Source: an uncultured Phycisphaerales bacterium (GTDB taxonomy: Bacteria; Planctomycetota; Phycisphaerae; Phycisphaerales; UBA1924). Taken from it: a stretch of DNA of 64,000 bases. The position numbers and the translations under genes were made by a program. Below, piece after piece: positions 1 to 8,108 of this stretch. The stretch is taken from contig CAIYWI010000062.1 in the NCBI GenBank assembly GCA_903929885.1, positions 25,870 to 89,869 on the forward strand, in the 5' to 3' direction. Each line of letters opens with the position of its first letter. Within the stretch, counting starts at the first letter, position 1. The notes beneath the pieces were generated by a model. That model was not told where the DNA came from and ran no database searches. It saw only the letters and a program-made list of their open reading frames with translations.

Positions 1-233
1 AATACCGTGAAGTCGGGCCCGAAGGTCTTCCCTTGGCCGACCGCCCGGGCCCGATCGCCATCATCGGAGGGGAAGGAACGCTCGTCGATTGGCTCAAGGG
101 GTACCGGCCCGAGCGGCTGCGGATCGGGTCGACGCTCTTGGTGCCCCATCAGGTGCCCATGTCCGCCCGCTTGGTCGGTCAGGCCGCCTCGCCGCTGCGG
201 TGTGTGCTCGTGACCGCGGCCGCGGGGGCGTGA
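1..233 (+). CDS. C-terminal fragment of an unidentified protein
   Basis: A frame is open from the window edge (codons in phase with base 3) to a TGA at 231-233, giving about 76 residues of a carboxy terminus; the start lies outside the window. Readable stretches are GGEGTLVDWLKG and RIGSTLLVPHQVPMSARLVG, ending in VTAAAGA. I do not recognise the family. It sits 52 bases upstream of the LacI-type regulator on the same strand, so it may belong to the same sugar-related locus, but that is inference only. Confidence 0.5.
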   Translation, partial: YREVGPEGLPLADRPGPIAIIGGEGTLVDWLKGYRPERLRIGSTLLVPHQVPMSARLVGQAASPLRCVLVTAAAGA

Positions 234-273
234 GGGTCGCGGGGAGCGCCGCGGTGCGTGGCCGCCGAGTGCG

Positions 274-279
274 TAGACT
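274..279 (+). promoter_or_regulatory. -10-like TAGACT, leaderless start of lacI-type gene
   Basis: TAGACT ends 6 bases before the GTG start at 286. There is no Shine-Dalgarno sequence and no clear -35. Part of the recurrent TAnnnT pattern in this window. Confidence 0.5.
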
Positions 280-285
280 CCCTCC

Positions 286-1338
286 GTGACCGGCCGTGCA
301 GGACAACGCAGCGGCGATTCCGGCAAGCCGACGGCCTCCATCCGGCAGGTGGCTGCGTTGGCGGGCGTGTCCATCGCGACCGTCAGTCGAGCCATCAACA
401 ACCCCGAGGCGGTCTCGCAGCCCACCTTGACGCGGGTTCGCGAAGCCGTCGCGAAGCTGGGGTACGCCCCCAACCCGCTGGCACAGGCGTTGATGGCCGG
501 CGAGAGTCGCCTGATCGGCATCGCCCTTCCGTGGTTTCATGGCGAGTTCTTCACTCGCATGCTTCATGGCGCCGATGCCGAGGCCACGCGACTTGGGTAC
601 CACCTGCTCGTCTCGGCGATCAACCGTGAGCGGGGCGATGATCGCCGCAACCGCGTGCTGGGCACCGGCCTGATCGACGGCATGATCGTCATGATCGACG
701 ATCCGGACGATCCGCTCGCCCGCGATGTCATCGCCTCGCCGCTGCCGTCGGTGATCATCGACACCGACTTTTCCTCGCAGGGCGTCGACAGCGTCGTGCT
801 CGACAACGAGCGTGGCACGCGCGAGGCGGTCGAGCACATGTTCCGGTGGGTCGATCCGTCTCGGTGTCATTACGCGGGCGGTCCCGCCTCCAACCGAGAT
901 TCGCTCGAGCGTGCCCGAGCCTTTCAGTCGACGCTCGTCGCTCGCGGGCGAGAGGTCTCGTGGGAGCAGGTCCTCTTCGGCGACTATTCCACGGGCTGGG
1001 GAAGGGAGTGGGCCATCCGCATGCATCGCGCCGGAGCGCTCGACGGCGCGGCGGTGCTCGCGGGCAATGACGAGATCGCCCTGGGCATCATGAGGGCGGT
1101 GGAATCGCTGGGACTCCGCGTCCCCGAGCAGGTCCGCATCATCGGCTTCGACGACACTCGCCTCGCATCGCTCATGAAGCCCGCCATGTCGTCCGTGGCG
1201 CTGCCCATGGAGGAGGTCGGCGCCGCCGCGGTCCGCGCCCTCGTGCGACGCATCGAGACCAAGGACGCTCCCGCCACCTGCCAGCGGCTGCCGACGCGAC
1301 TGGTCGTGCGGGCGAGCAGCACCTCCACCGATGCCTGA
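286..1338 (+). CDS. LacI-family transcriptional regulator
   Basis: A 350-residue DNA-binding repressor or activator that responds to a small sugar ligand. The helix-turn-helix and hinge helix lie at about residues 18-70 (IRQVAALAGVSIATVSRAIN, then LGYAPNPLAQALM). The rest is a periplasmic-binding-protein-like sensor with typical family motifs (AGNDEIALGIM and IIGFDD near the C-terminus). Length is normal for the family (330-350). I kept the GTG start because a TAGACT hexamer lies six bases upstream. It converges on the amino-sugar operon at 1375-7992, whose last gene is a sugar permease, so control of that operon is plausible. The ligand cannot be read from the sequence. Confidence 0.93.
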   Translation: MTGRAGQRSGDSGKPTASIRQVAALAGVSIATVSRAINNPEAVSQPTLTRVREAVAKLGYAPNPLAQALMAGESRLIGIALPWFHGEFFTRMLHGADAEATRLGYHLLVSAINRERGDDRRNRVLGTGLIDGMIVMIDDPDDPLARDVIASPLPSVIIDTDFSSQGVDSVVLDNERGTREAVEHMFRWVDPSRCHYAGGPASNRDSLERARAFQSTLVARGREVSWEQVLFGDYSTGWGREWAIRMHRAGALDGAAVLAGNDEIALGIMRAVESLGLRVPEQVRIIGFDDTRLASLMKPAMSSVALPMEEVGAAAVRALVRRIETKDAPATCQRLPTRLVVRASSTSTDA

Positions 1339-1354
1339 ACGCCGCGGCCGCTCG

Positions 1355-1376
1355 GATCTGGGCCGTCGGCCCGATC
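1355..1376. terminator. Hairpin between convergent genes
   Basis: GATC-T-GGGCC, loop GTC, GGCCC-GATC forms a compact stem with one bulged base between the convergent lacI-type gene and the permease stop codon. There is no T-run, so bidirectional terminator function is only a possibility. Confidence 0.3.
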
Positions 1377-2625
1377 AGGCCTTCAGCGGCAGCAGGCGAC
1401 CCTTGAGCTGGTCGAGCACCACCGCCACGATGATGGCGCCGCCGATGACGATCTGGTTGTAGTTCTGGTTGATGTTCAGGATGATGATCCCGTTCTCGAT
1501 GAGTTGAACGAGGATCGCCCCCAGCACCGCGCCGGCCGCGGTTCCACGCCCGCCCGAGAGCGATGCGCCGCCGATCACGGTCGCCGCGATGACCTTCAGT
1601 TCGTATCCCGAACCGGCAGCCGTTTCGGCCGCGCCCAGGTACCCCAGATAGATCGCGGCCGACAACCCCGCCAACGCGCCCATCAGGGTGTACACCACGA
1701 TCTTCACGCGGCCCACCGGAATCCCCGCGTAGCCGGCCGCCACCTCGTTGCCGCCGATGGCGTACACCCGTCGACCCAGCACCGTCCGGGCCATCACGAG
1801 GGCGCCGATGACCGCCGTCGCCAGCATGATGAGCGGGGGCACCGGATTGGTTCCCGCCACGTCGAGCTTGAAGAAGCCCTTGGTCAACGCCTCGGGGAAG
1901 CTCCCGACGCTCTGGGCCTGCGTGGGAATCGCCACCAGGCCTCGCAGCGCCGCCATCGTGCCCAGCGTGATGATGAACGGATGCACCCGAAGCCCCACGA
2001 TCATGACGCCGTTCAGCAGGCCGCATGCCGCGCCGGTGATGCAGCAGGTCGCAAGGCACACCGCCAGCGCCGGCAGCAGACTGGCCCCTCCGACGCTGGT
2101 CACCGCGCCGCCCGGCTCGACGCCCTGCGCGCCGGCTTGCAATGCGTTGAGCGCCATCGCCCCGAAGAGCGCGGCCACCGCATAGATCGATCCCACCGAC
2201 AGGTCGATCCCGCCCATCACGATCACGGCGGTCATGCCCACGGCCATCACCGCGATGAAGCTCGCGTAGACGAGCTGAAGCACCAGGTTCTCGACGTTGA
2301 GGAACTTGTTCACCTCGCTTCGGCGAATCAGGGTTCCGCCTGTTCCCGATCCTCGATACTCGTATCCGTCCGACGCGGCGTAGGTCGTCGTTCCGGACAC
2401 CCCCGTCACCGCAATCGTGCCCGTCTCTCCCCCCTCCAGCGTCACCGCCGCGTCCGATGCAAGCGTCATCCGCTCGACCTGCGGCTTGGTCCCGCCGAAC
2501 AGCGTCAGGCACAGCATCAGCGTCGCGATCACGATGACCAATCCCGATTCCTGCGCAAGCAGGACGGAACGCAACAGGCCGCGGCCGGGACTGGTGTTGC
2601 TGGCGGTAGCCGTGGGAGTGGTCAC
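1375..2625 (-). CDS. Sugar ABC transporter permease, RbsC/XylH type
   Basis: Inner-membrane permease of the ribose/xylose/galactose import class. The protein has about ten hydrophobic segments and the class signature GGIDLSVGSIYAVAALFG, followed by FIITLGTMAALRGL and, near the end, GGASLSGGRGT. An unusual feature is a polar insert of roughly 70 residues between the first and second membrane segments (KPQVERMTLASDAAVTLEGG through NKFLNVENLV). I chose the GTG at 2625 (416 aa) over a TTG 17 codons upstream because GGAGG lies about ten bases before it; a TATGCT at 2659-2664 could be its own promoter. No ATPase or binding protein lies next to it, so partners must be elsewhere. It is the last gene of the amino-sugar operon and its substrate is unknown. 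Confidence 0.88.
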   Translation of the reverse strand: MTTPTATASNTSPGRGLLRSVLLAQESGLVIVIATLMLCLTLFGGTKPQVERMTLASDAAVTLEGGETGTIAVTGVSGTTTYAASDGYEYRGSGTGGTLIRRSEVNKFLNVENLVLQLVYASFIAVMAVGMTAVIVMGGIDLSVGSIYAVAALFGAMALNALQAGAQGVEPGGAVTSVGGASLLPALAVCLATCCITGAACGLLNGVMIVGLRVHPFIITLGTMAALRGLVAIPTQAQSVGSFPEALTKGFFKLDVAGTNPVPPLIMLATAVIGALVMARTVLGRRVYAIGGNEVAAGYAGIPVGRVKIVVYTLMGALAGLSAAIYLGYLGAAETAAGSGYELKVIAATVIGGASLSGGRGTAAGAVLGAILVQLIENGIIILNINQNYNQIVIGGAIIVAVVLDQLKGRLLPLKA

Positions 2626-2692
2626 GCGGGAGGGCCTCCGATGAATGGATGGGACCGGAGCATAGGAACCGCCCAAGATCCTGCGCGGGGCG

Positions 2693-3814
2693 TCAACGCG
2701 TCCAGAGGCCGGCCGGGCGGCAGGGGCCTCGCCCAGTCACCCCCGCCAGCGACACGTCCACTCCGTCCTGAGCCAAGGCCCCCAGGACGGCCCAGCACGC
2801 CGCCTCGCGGGCTTCCGGCGCCATCGGGGCCGCTTCCACCCGCCCCCGCCCCGCGGCCCGGTTGAACTCCTGCACGAGTCGCTCGTTCCTCGCACCGCCT
2901 CCCAGCAAGAAGACCGGGCCCTGATCGGGCAGCGTGCTCGCGGCAAGGTCGGCGATCGCCGCGCAGACCGTCGCGGCGGCATCAGCCGGGCTTGCGATCT
3001 CAAGCAGGCGGGTCGCGAAGGTTCCCAACTCATCGCCCGTGCCCAGACTCCGCCCGTCGCGTCCCACCGCCTCGAGCATGTCGCGAACTTCGCGACGCAT
3101 CGATCCGTCCGCTCGCCCCGTCATCGCCTCGCGGCCGTCGCTGTCGTAGGGCCGGCCCATGCCGCGCCTGGCGATCTCGTCGAGCAGGTGGTTGCACGGG
3201 CACACGTCGTGTCCCCGGATTCGTCTCAGTTGCTCCAGCCGCGACGATTCGTCGGCACCCTCCGTTGCGGGTGGCAGGATCGTGACGTTGCAGAACCCGC
3301 CGAGATTCACCACGTGCACCGGCGTGCCGGGTCGGGCGAACAGCATGGCATCGGCCAGCGGCGTCAGCGGCGCGCCCTGGCCGCCCGCCGCGAGGTCGGC
3401 CTGTCGCAAGTCGCACACCACGGGCGCTCCGATGGCCGCCGCGAGAGGCGCGGGCTGGAAGAGTTGCCAGGAGTGGGGGGGCTGGTGGAAGACGGTCTGG
3501 CCGTGCGCCGCGACGAGGTCGGGCGAGGGCGGCGCGCCGTGCGAGTCGCGAGCGTCCTTCCACGCCTCGCGGCAGGCGTCCGCATGCAGCGTCGCGAAGT
3601 CAGACATCAGTCGGGCGATCTCCCCGGCGGTCATCGGCTCCTGTGCAGCCAATCGGCGGAGCGGCCCCTCGCATCGTCCCAGAGGGAGCGAGGCAAGGCA
3701 GAGGAAGGTCGCGTGCATCGAGACGCCGCGGCCGCGGATCCGCACGACCGCCGCATCGATGCCGTCGATGCTCGTGCCCGTCATGCAGCCGATGATGTGG
3801 CGAACGTGACTCAT
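2693..3814 (-). CDS. anmK: 1,6-anhydro-N-acetylmuramic acid kinase
   Basis: A 373-residue cytoplasmic kinase that opens the anhydro ring of anhMurNAc and phosphorylates it to MurNAc-6-phosphate, a step in peptidoglycan recycling. The N-terminal nucleotide motif GCMTGTSIDGIDAAVV matches the family's GxMSGTSxDG, and later motifs include AAHGQTVFHQP, CDLRQADLAAGGQGAPLTP, VNLGGFCNVT and VFLLGGGARNERL. Length is typical (about 370). The ATG at 3814 lies 17 bases after the hexosaminidase stop, so the two are co-transcribed. MurQ etherase, the usual next step, is not in the window. The C-terminal 25 residues are proline/arginine-rich and less typical. Confidence 0.93.
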   Translation of the reverse strand: MSHVRHIIGCMTGTSIDGIDAAVVRIRGRGVSMHATFLCLASLPLGRCEGPLRRLAAQEPMTAGEIARLMSDFATLHADACREAWKDARDSHGAPPSPDLVAAHGQTVFHQPPHSWQLFQPAPLAAAIGAPVVCDLRQADLAAGGQGAPLTPLADAMLFARPGTPVHVVNLGGFCNVTILPPATEGADESSRLEQLRRIRGHDVCPCNHLLDEIARRGMGRPYDSDGREAMTGRADGSMRREVRDMLEAVGRDGRSLGTGDELGTFATRLLEIASPADAAATVCAAIADLAASTLPDQGPVFLLGGGARNERLVQEFNRAAGRGRVEAAPMAPEAREAACWAVLGALAQDGVDVSLAGVTGRGPCRPAGLWTR

Positions 3815-3831
3815 GGCGTTCTCCGAGGCGT

Positions 3832-5667
3832 TCACTCGAACATCGTTGTGCCGTGCCCATCGCCCCGGGGCGCCGCCAGCGTCGCCTCGATCTTCGCGAA
3901 GTAGCCCTCGCTGTCGGCCAGTCCGCCCTCGCGGCTGCGGATCCTCCACAGTCGGGCGTGATCGTCTCGAAGACCATGCAGCCGCCGGCGAAGCGTGTCG
4001 ATCCACGACCCGTCCGGGCGATCGCGCCGCATGGCCCCTCGCGCCGCGGCGAAGCAGGCGTGCGACGCCGCGTGCGTCAACTCGTCGTGCACCAGCCGGT
4101 CGGCGCACGTCGGCACGCGGGAGGCGAGGTGCTCGAGCCGGTCGAGCGTCTCGTGCCAATGGGCGACCGACCCCACGTCGACCTGCTCGTCGAGCTGCTT
4201 GAAGAGGTCGATGAAGATCGCCGTCTGGTTGAGCAGTCGTGTGCGGCTGGGGTGCGAGAGCGCACCGCACGTTTCTCGCAGCGGCAGGTCGGCGTCGCCG
4301 AACTCGTCGAGCCAGCGGCTCACCGAGCCGGTGCGATCGCCGAAGAGGTGAAGCGACCGTGCGACATGGGAGGCCGTGACCTGCAGTCCGTTCCATGCCG
4401 CGTGGGCCGCCTCGCCCAGGGCGTGGAGCGAAACCGGCCACTGCTGCTGATGTCCCGAGTCGCCCCAGTCGCAGACCAGGAATCCGGTCGCGCCATGGTC
4501 GAGTCCGGCCTTGGTCGCGGCGGCCAGGTTGCCTTGGCGTTCGCTCGTGCGGCCCGTGATCGTCCGCCACGTCGAGGTGCCCGGGCAGATCCAGTACTCG
4601 CGCCCGCCGAGCCGGCGTCCCCAGTCGTCGAAGGGGCTGGAGGGCTCGTAGCCCCACGCCAGCGGCAGCACGTCGCTCGGGATCATCGAAAGGCACTCGG
4701 GGTGCGAGAGGGCGATGTCGCCCCAGAACTGCGCTCGCTTGCCGCGAACCCTCGCGGCGGCGGCGACGGCCTGAACGAACTCCATGTAGACCGTTGCGCG
4801 TCCTCGTCGTTCGACCTCGGCCTTCGAGCGTCCGAAGGCGATGTCGTACACCTCGTCGGCGCCGATGTTGACCCATGGCGACGCAAAGCACGGCAGGAGT
4901 TGATCCAGAAGCCCCTCGACGAACCGCAGCGACGCCGGATCCGTCGGACACAGGGAGAAGGGCCCCGACCGAGGCCAGATGTCGAACATCCAGTCGCCGT
5001 GCGTCTCGGCGAGGTGCGCGTACGCCTCGTGACGCAGCCACGGCACCATGTGCCCGAAGCAGTTCTGGTTCGCCGCCAACTCGATGCCGTGCGTCTGGCA
5101 GAGTCGATCGAGGCGACGAATCTCGTCGGGCGTGAGCGGCGACCAGCCCCGCCAGACGGTCTCGTGACCGGCGTACGCGAAGGTGTGCTCGGTGTAGAGC
5201 TGCAGGTGGTTGATCTTGAGCGACGCGAGCGTTCGGACGATGGATCCGAGCTCCTGCATGGTCGGGATGCGGTCGCGGGAGACGTCGAGCATCACGCCTC
5301 GCACGCTCCAGCGAGGCTCATCCTCGATGACCTGCGAAGGCAATTCGGCGTCGTCGGAGGCGATCAGCTGGACGAGGGTGTGCAGGCCATTCGCCGCGCC
5401 GCGAACGGAGGTGGCGTCGATCGTGGCCGTCGCGTCGGCGGCGAGCGAGAGGCGATAGCCCTCGGGGGAGCGGGTCGTCCACGTCGACGACGTGTCGACC
5501 TTGATCCATGCGGGACGCAGCCCCGCGTCCGTCGCCACCGTGGCCGCCCCGTGCCGCTCGACCAGCGCCCGAAGCGAGCGTGCCCCGGCAGGCACGCGCC
5601 AGCGCCCGCCCGTCCACGTCGTCCATGTCGGCGCAGGCAGCAGAAGTTCGTGCCCTTTGGTCCGCAT
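3832..5667 (-). CDS. Beta-N-acetylhexosaminidase-like, GH20 family
   Basis: A 611-residue glycoside hydrolase that would release terminal GlcNAc or GalNAc. An N-terminal GH20b-like domain (to about residue 115) is followed by the TIM barrel with RGVMLDVSRDRIPTM (about 123-137), NQNCFGHMVPWL (about 200-211) and the catalytic Asp-Glu pair in NIGADE (D271, E272). The C-terminal 200 residues are a helical extension. I see no signal peptide, so it may act in the cytoplasm on imported sugars. It starts 8 bases after the NagX/HGSNAT-like gene stop, and anmK follows. Substrate specificity is inferred from context: amino sugars from peptidoglycan, chitin or glycosaminoglycan. Confidence 0.85.
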   Translation of the reverse strand: MRTKGHELLLPAPTWTTWTGGRWRVPAGARSLRALVERHGAATVATDAGLRPAWIKVDTSSTWTTRSPEGYRLSLAADATATIDATSVRGAANGLHTLVQLIASDDAELPSQVIEDEPRWSVRGVMLDVSRDRIPTMQELGSIVRTLASLKINHLQLYTEHTFAYAGHETVWRGWSPLTPDEIRRLDRLCQTHGIELAANQNCFGHMVPWLRHEAYAHLAETHGDWMFDIWPRSGPFSLCPTDPASLRFVEGLLDQLLPCFASPWVNIGADEVYDIAFGRSKAEVERRGRATVYMEFVQAVAAAARVRGKRAQFWGDIALSHPECLSMIPSDVLPLAWGYEPSSPFDDWGRRLGGREYWICPGTSTWRTITGRTSERQGNLAAATKAGLDHGATGFLVCDWGDSGHQQQWPVSLHALGEAAHAAWNGLQVTASHVARSLHLFGDRTGSVSRWLDEFGDADLPLRETCGALSHPSRTRLLNQTAIFIDLFKQLDEQVDVGSVAHWHETLDRLEHLASRVPTCADRLVHDELTHAASHACFAAARGAMRRDRPDGSWIDTLRRRLHGLRDDHARLWRIRSREGGLADSEGYFAKIEATLAAPRGDGHGTTMFE

Positions 5668-5675
5668 GGCGGATG

Positions 5676-6818
5676 TTAGACCTTGAAGAAGAGGCCTCGT
5701 CGCATGAGCCACAGGTGCACGAGGTACCATGCCGCCACCGTCGCCAGGGCGTGCAGCAGCGAGGCGTTCATCGGCGCGGCCAGCGGCGAGAAGAGATGCT
5801 CGTGCACCCACGCGTGAACGCCGACGCGGCCGGCGGGCGTGGCGACGATCGGAGCGCCGAGGATCCGTGCCGCCAGTCCCGTCGCGACGAACGCGAAGAT
5901 CGCGTTGCTGCCGAAGACGACCGCCGGTCCAAAGGGGCGTCTCCAGCCCCGCAAGTCCATCATCGCTCGAAGCGCTGCCCATGTCGCCATCGCCGCCCCG
6001 CCGGTGAAGACGACGTACGACGAACTCCAGATGGGCTTGTTGACCGGCCAGACGGGAGCCGCGGCCAGGCCCGCCACGATCAGGCAGAATCCCGACATCG
6101 CCAGCAGCGCGGTCGTGCGGGGCGGCGAGGCCGAGGGCCGCAGGAGCAGCCGGGCCGCGAGAAGCCCGATCAGGCACGATGCCACCGCCGGTGGCGTGGA
6201 CCCCAGCCCCTCGGGGTCGAAGGGGCCGCCCTTGTACAGGTGTCGCGAGGTCAGCACGGCGCGATCGAGCATCGCAGTCGGGTTCGAGACCGGATCGATC
6301 GAGCCGGTTCCGAGCCACGCCGCGTAGCCCACCACGAGCAGGACGCAGGCGGCGAGGACGACGCGCGTCGAGGCGAAGATCGCGAGCGGAGCGGCGAGGA
6401 TGAAGACAAGGCCGATCCGCTGCAGCACGCCGGGGAGTCGCAGCGTCGACCAGTCGGGCGTCGCGCCGCCCGCGGCCCACGCGATCAACGGCGACGAGGC
6501 GTTGAGCATCAGCCCCAGCAGCACGAGCGTCAGTCCGCGACGGACCGCGCGGGCCAGCACCGATGCCCGCGTTCGACCCGACTCGATGGCGCGGGGAAAC
6601 GAGAGCGCCATCGACGCCCCGACGGTGAAGAGGAAGAAAGGGAAGACCAGGTCCGCGAGCGTGCATCCGTCCCACGGCGCGTGTGCCAGCGGCGGATGGA
6701 CGTGCGACCACGATCCCGGGTTGTTCACCAGCAGCATGACGGCCACGGTGAGCCCGCGCAGGGCATCGAGACTCTCGAGTCGGGGCCGGGCGGACGGGTT
6801 CGGGGCCGTCGGTTCCAT
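5676..6818 (-). CDS. NagX/HGSNAT-like membrane protein (DUF5009)
   Basis: A 380-residue polytopic membrane protein with about ten hydrophobic segments. The N-terminus (LESLDALRGLTVAVMLLVNN) and the block WDGCTLADLVFPFFLFTVGA are the family hallmarks. Relatives include bacterial NagX of GlcNAc-utilisation operons and human HGSNAT, which acetylates terminal glucosamine across the lysosomal membrane. It lies in a tight operon, 10 bases after the endonuclease-like gene and 8 bases before the GH20 gene. This suggests either transport or acetylation of an amino sugar before hydrolysis. The family call is firm; the reaction is not. Confidence 0.85.
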   Translation of the reverse strand: MEPTAPNPSARPRLESLDALRGLTVAVMLLVNNPGSWSHVHPPLAHAPWDGCTLADLVFPFFLFTVGASMALSFPRAIESGRTRASVLARAVRRGLTLVLLGLMLNASSPLIAWAAGGATPDWSTLRLPGVLQRIGLVFILAAPLAIFASTRVVLAACVLLVVGYAAWLGTGSIDPVSNPTAMLDRAVLTSRHLYKGGPFDPEGLGSTPPAVASCLIGLLAARLLLRPSASPPRTTALLAMSGFCLIVAGLAAAPVWPVNKPIWSSSYVVFTGGAAMATWAALRAMMDLRGWRRPFGPAVVFGSNAIFAFVATGLAARILGAPIVATPAGRVGVHAWVHEHLFSPLAAPMNASLLHALATVAAWYLVHLWLMRRGLFFKV

Positions 6819-6828
6819 CAGGGGCCAT

Positions 6829-7992
6829 TCAGCGGGCGGGCGGGGTCGGCGAGGGCACCTTCACGTCGAGATAGACGGGGAAGTGGTCGCTGGGAAATGT
6901 CGCGGCCCCCTCGGGGACGTGACGCCACACCTCGCCGCCGACGATCTCGATGTCTCGCGACGGGAGCACGTAGTCGACGCGAAGCTTGAACGATGCGGTG
7001 TCGGCGGGGTCGAGGCCAGGGATCGCCACGCTCGAGGCCGGCGTGAAATCGAAGCGAACCCGGCGGTTGCCCTTGAGGTGTCGTTCGATGGGGTTCTTGA
7101 ACGAATCGCCCTTGCGAGGATCGGCGTTGAGATCTCCGAGCACGATGAAGGAGTCGAAGCGGCCGAGCCCGCCCACGCGGTCCGCGTCGTCCACGAGGAA
7201 GGGCGCATCGTCGATGAACTCGCCGATCAGGCGGATCTCGTCGTGATTGCGCTTTCGGTTCCGCTGCTCGGGCCCGTCGAAGGCCGGAGGCGTCGGGTGG
7301 CTGCAGAGCAGGTGGATCACGGCTCCATTGGGCAGTTTCACCGGCACCGAGGCGAAGGTCTTGGAACTCAGGCGGGCATAGGTCGGTTCGTCCCCCGTGA
7401 ACCACGGCTTGCCGCTCGGGTCCATGGGCAGGAAGGCCCCCTGCATGTAGGTCCACGGGAACCGCTGAAAGGTGCGGATGCCCGACTCGTCGATGGTGAG
7501 CCGCTCGTCGACCAGCAAGGCCATGCCGTATTGACCGGGGAACGTACCGTAGCCGTGGCAGTCGTTGCCGTACGCACGCGCGGCCGTCGGGTCGCCCTGC
7601 GCGGGCGCGGCGGACGACACCCGACCGTCGTTGTCCAGATCGAAGCCGGTGGGCACGCCCGTGTTCACCGGGGGCATCCATGCTCGGTACCGGGGGACGC
7701 CCTCGAGACCTGCCAAGTGCATCTCGGCGAACCGTGACGCGTTCGAGCCAGGTGGCGTCGATGCATCCACGTCGGGACCTCCCGGCATGTCGTAGGCGAT
7801 CTCGTTGAGCAGGATGATGTTGGGACGAATGTCGGCGATCACCCGGGCGAGGTCTCGAAGGCGGGTATTCGAGCCATCGTGCAGGTCGGCCGTGCGGACG
7901 TCCTCCATGTTGAAGGTCGCCACGCGGAGCTTCACGGGTTGGGCGGCGACGGGAAGCGTCAGGAGCGTCAGGAGCGTCAGGGCCGTTCGCAT
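6829..7992 (-). CDS. Secreted endonuclease/exonuclease/phosphatase-fold protein
   Basis: A 387-residue protein with a signal peptide (MRTALTLLTLLTLPVAAQ) and the metal-dependent EEP fold: RVATFNMEDV and LLNEI near the N-terminus, IHLLCSHPTP mid-protein, then VLGDLNADP, RVDYVLPS and the catalytic SDHFPV. These are the Asn, Glu, Asp and His positions of DNase I-like hydrolases. Family members cut nucleic acids, phosphoesters or sphingomyelin. It heads the amino-sugar operon and has a leaderless-type promoter. Its substrate and its link to sugar metabolism are unknown. Confidence 0.88.
   Translation of the reverse strand: MRTALTLLTLLTLPVAAQPVKLRVATFNMEDVRTADLHDGSNTRLRDLARVIADIRPNIILLNEIAYDMPGGPDVDASTPPGSNASRFAEMHLAGLEGVPRYRAWMPPVNTGVPTGFDLDNDGRVSSAAPAQGDPTAARAYGNDCHGYGTFPGQYGMALLVDERLTIDESGIRTFQRFPWTYMQGAFLPMDPSGKPWFTGDEPTYARLSSKTFASVPVKLPNGAVIHLLCSHPTPPAFDGPEQRNRKRNHDEIRLIGEFIDDAPFLVDDADRVGGLGRFDSFIVLGDLNADPRKGDSFKNPIERHLKGNRRVRFDFTPASSVAIPGLDPADTASFKLRVDYVLPSRDIEIVGGEVWRHVPEGAATFPSDHFPVYLDVKVPSPTPPAR
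7955..7981. repeat. Three perfect 9-base repeats in a signal peptide
   Basis: AGCGTCAGG occurs three times head to tail and encodes the LLT repeats in the signal peptide of the EEP protein. Slippage would change the length of the hydrophobic core in frame. Confidence 0.8.
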
Positions 7993-7998
7993 GACCCC

Positions 7999-8004
7999 AC
8001 GGTA
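7999..8004 (-). promoter_or_regulatory. -10-like TACCGT, leaderless start of EEP gene
   Basis: TACCGT read on the minus strand ends 6 bases before the ATG at 7992, with no Shine-Dalgarno sequence between. Confidence 0.55.
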
Positions 8005-8108
8005 GCGTCGCGCCCGCAGACGCCTCCGCGGGTCTTTCTTCGATCGCTCGCCCGGCTCCGCTCCGGGGTTCTATGATCCGAACGTCCATCGCCCTTCCGG
8101 AGTCCTGA

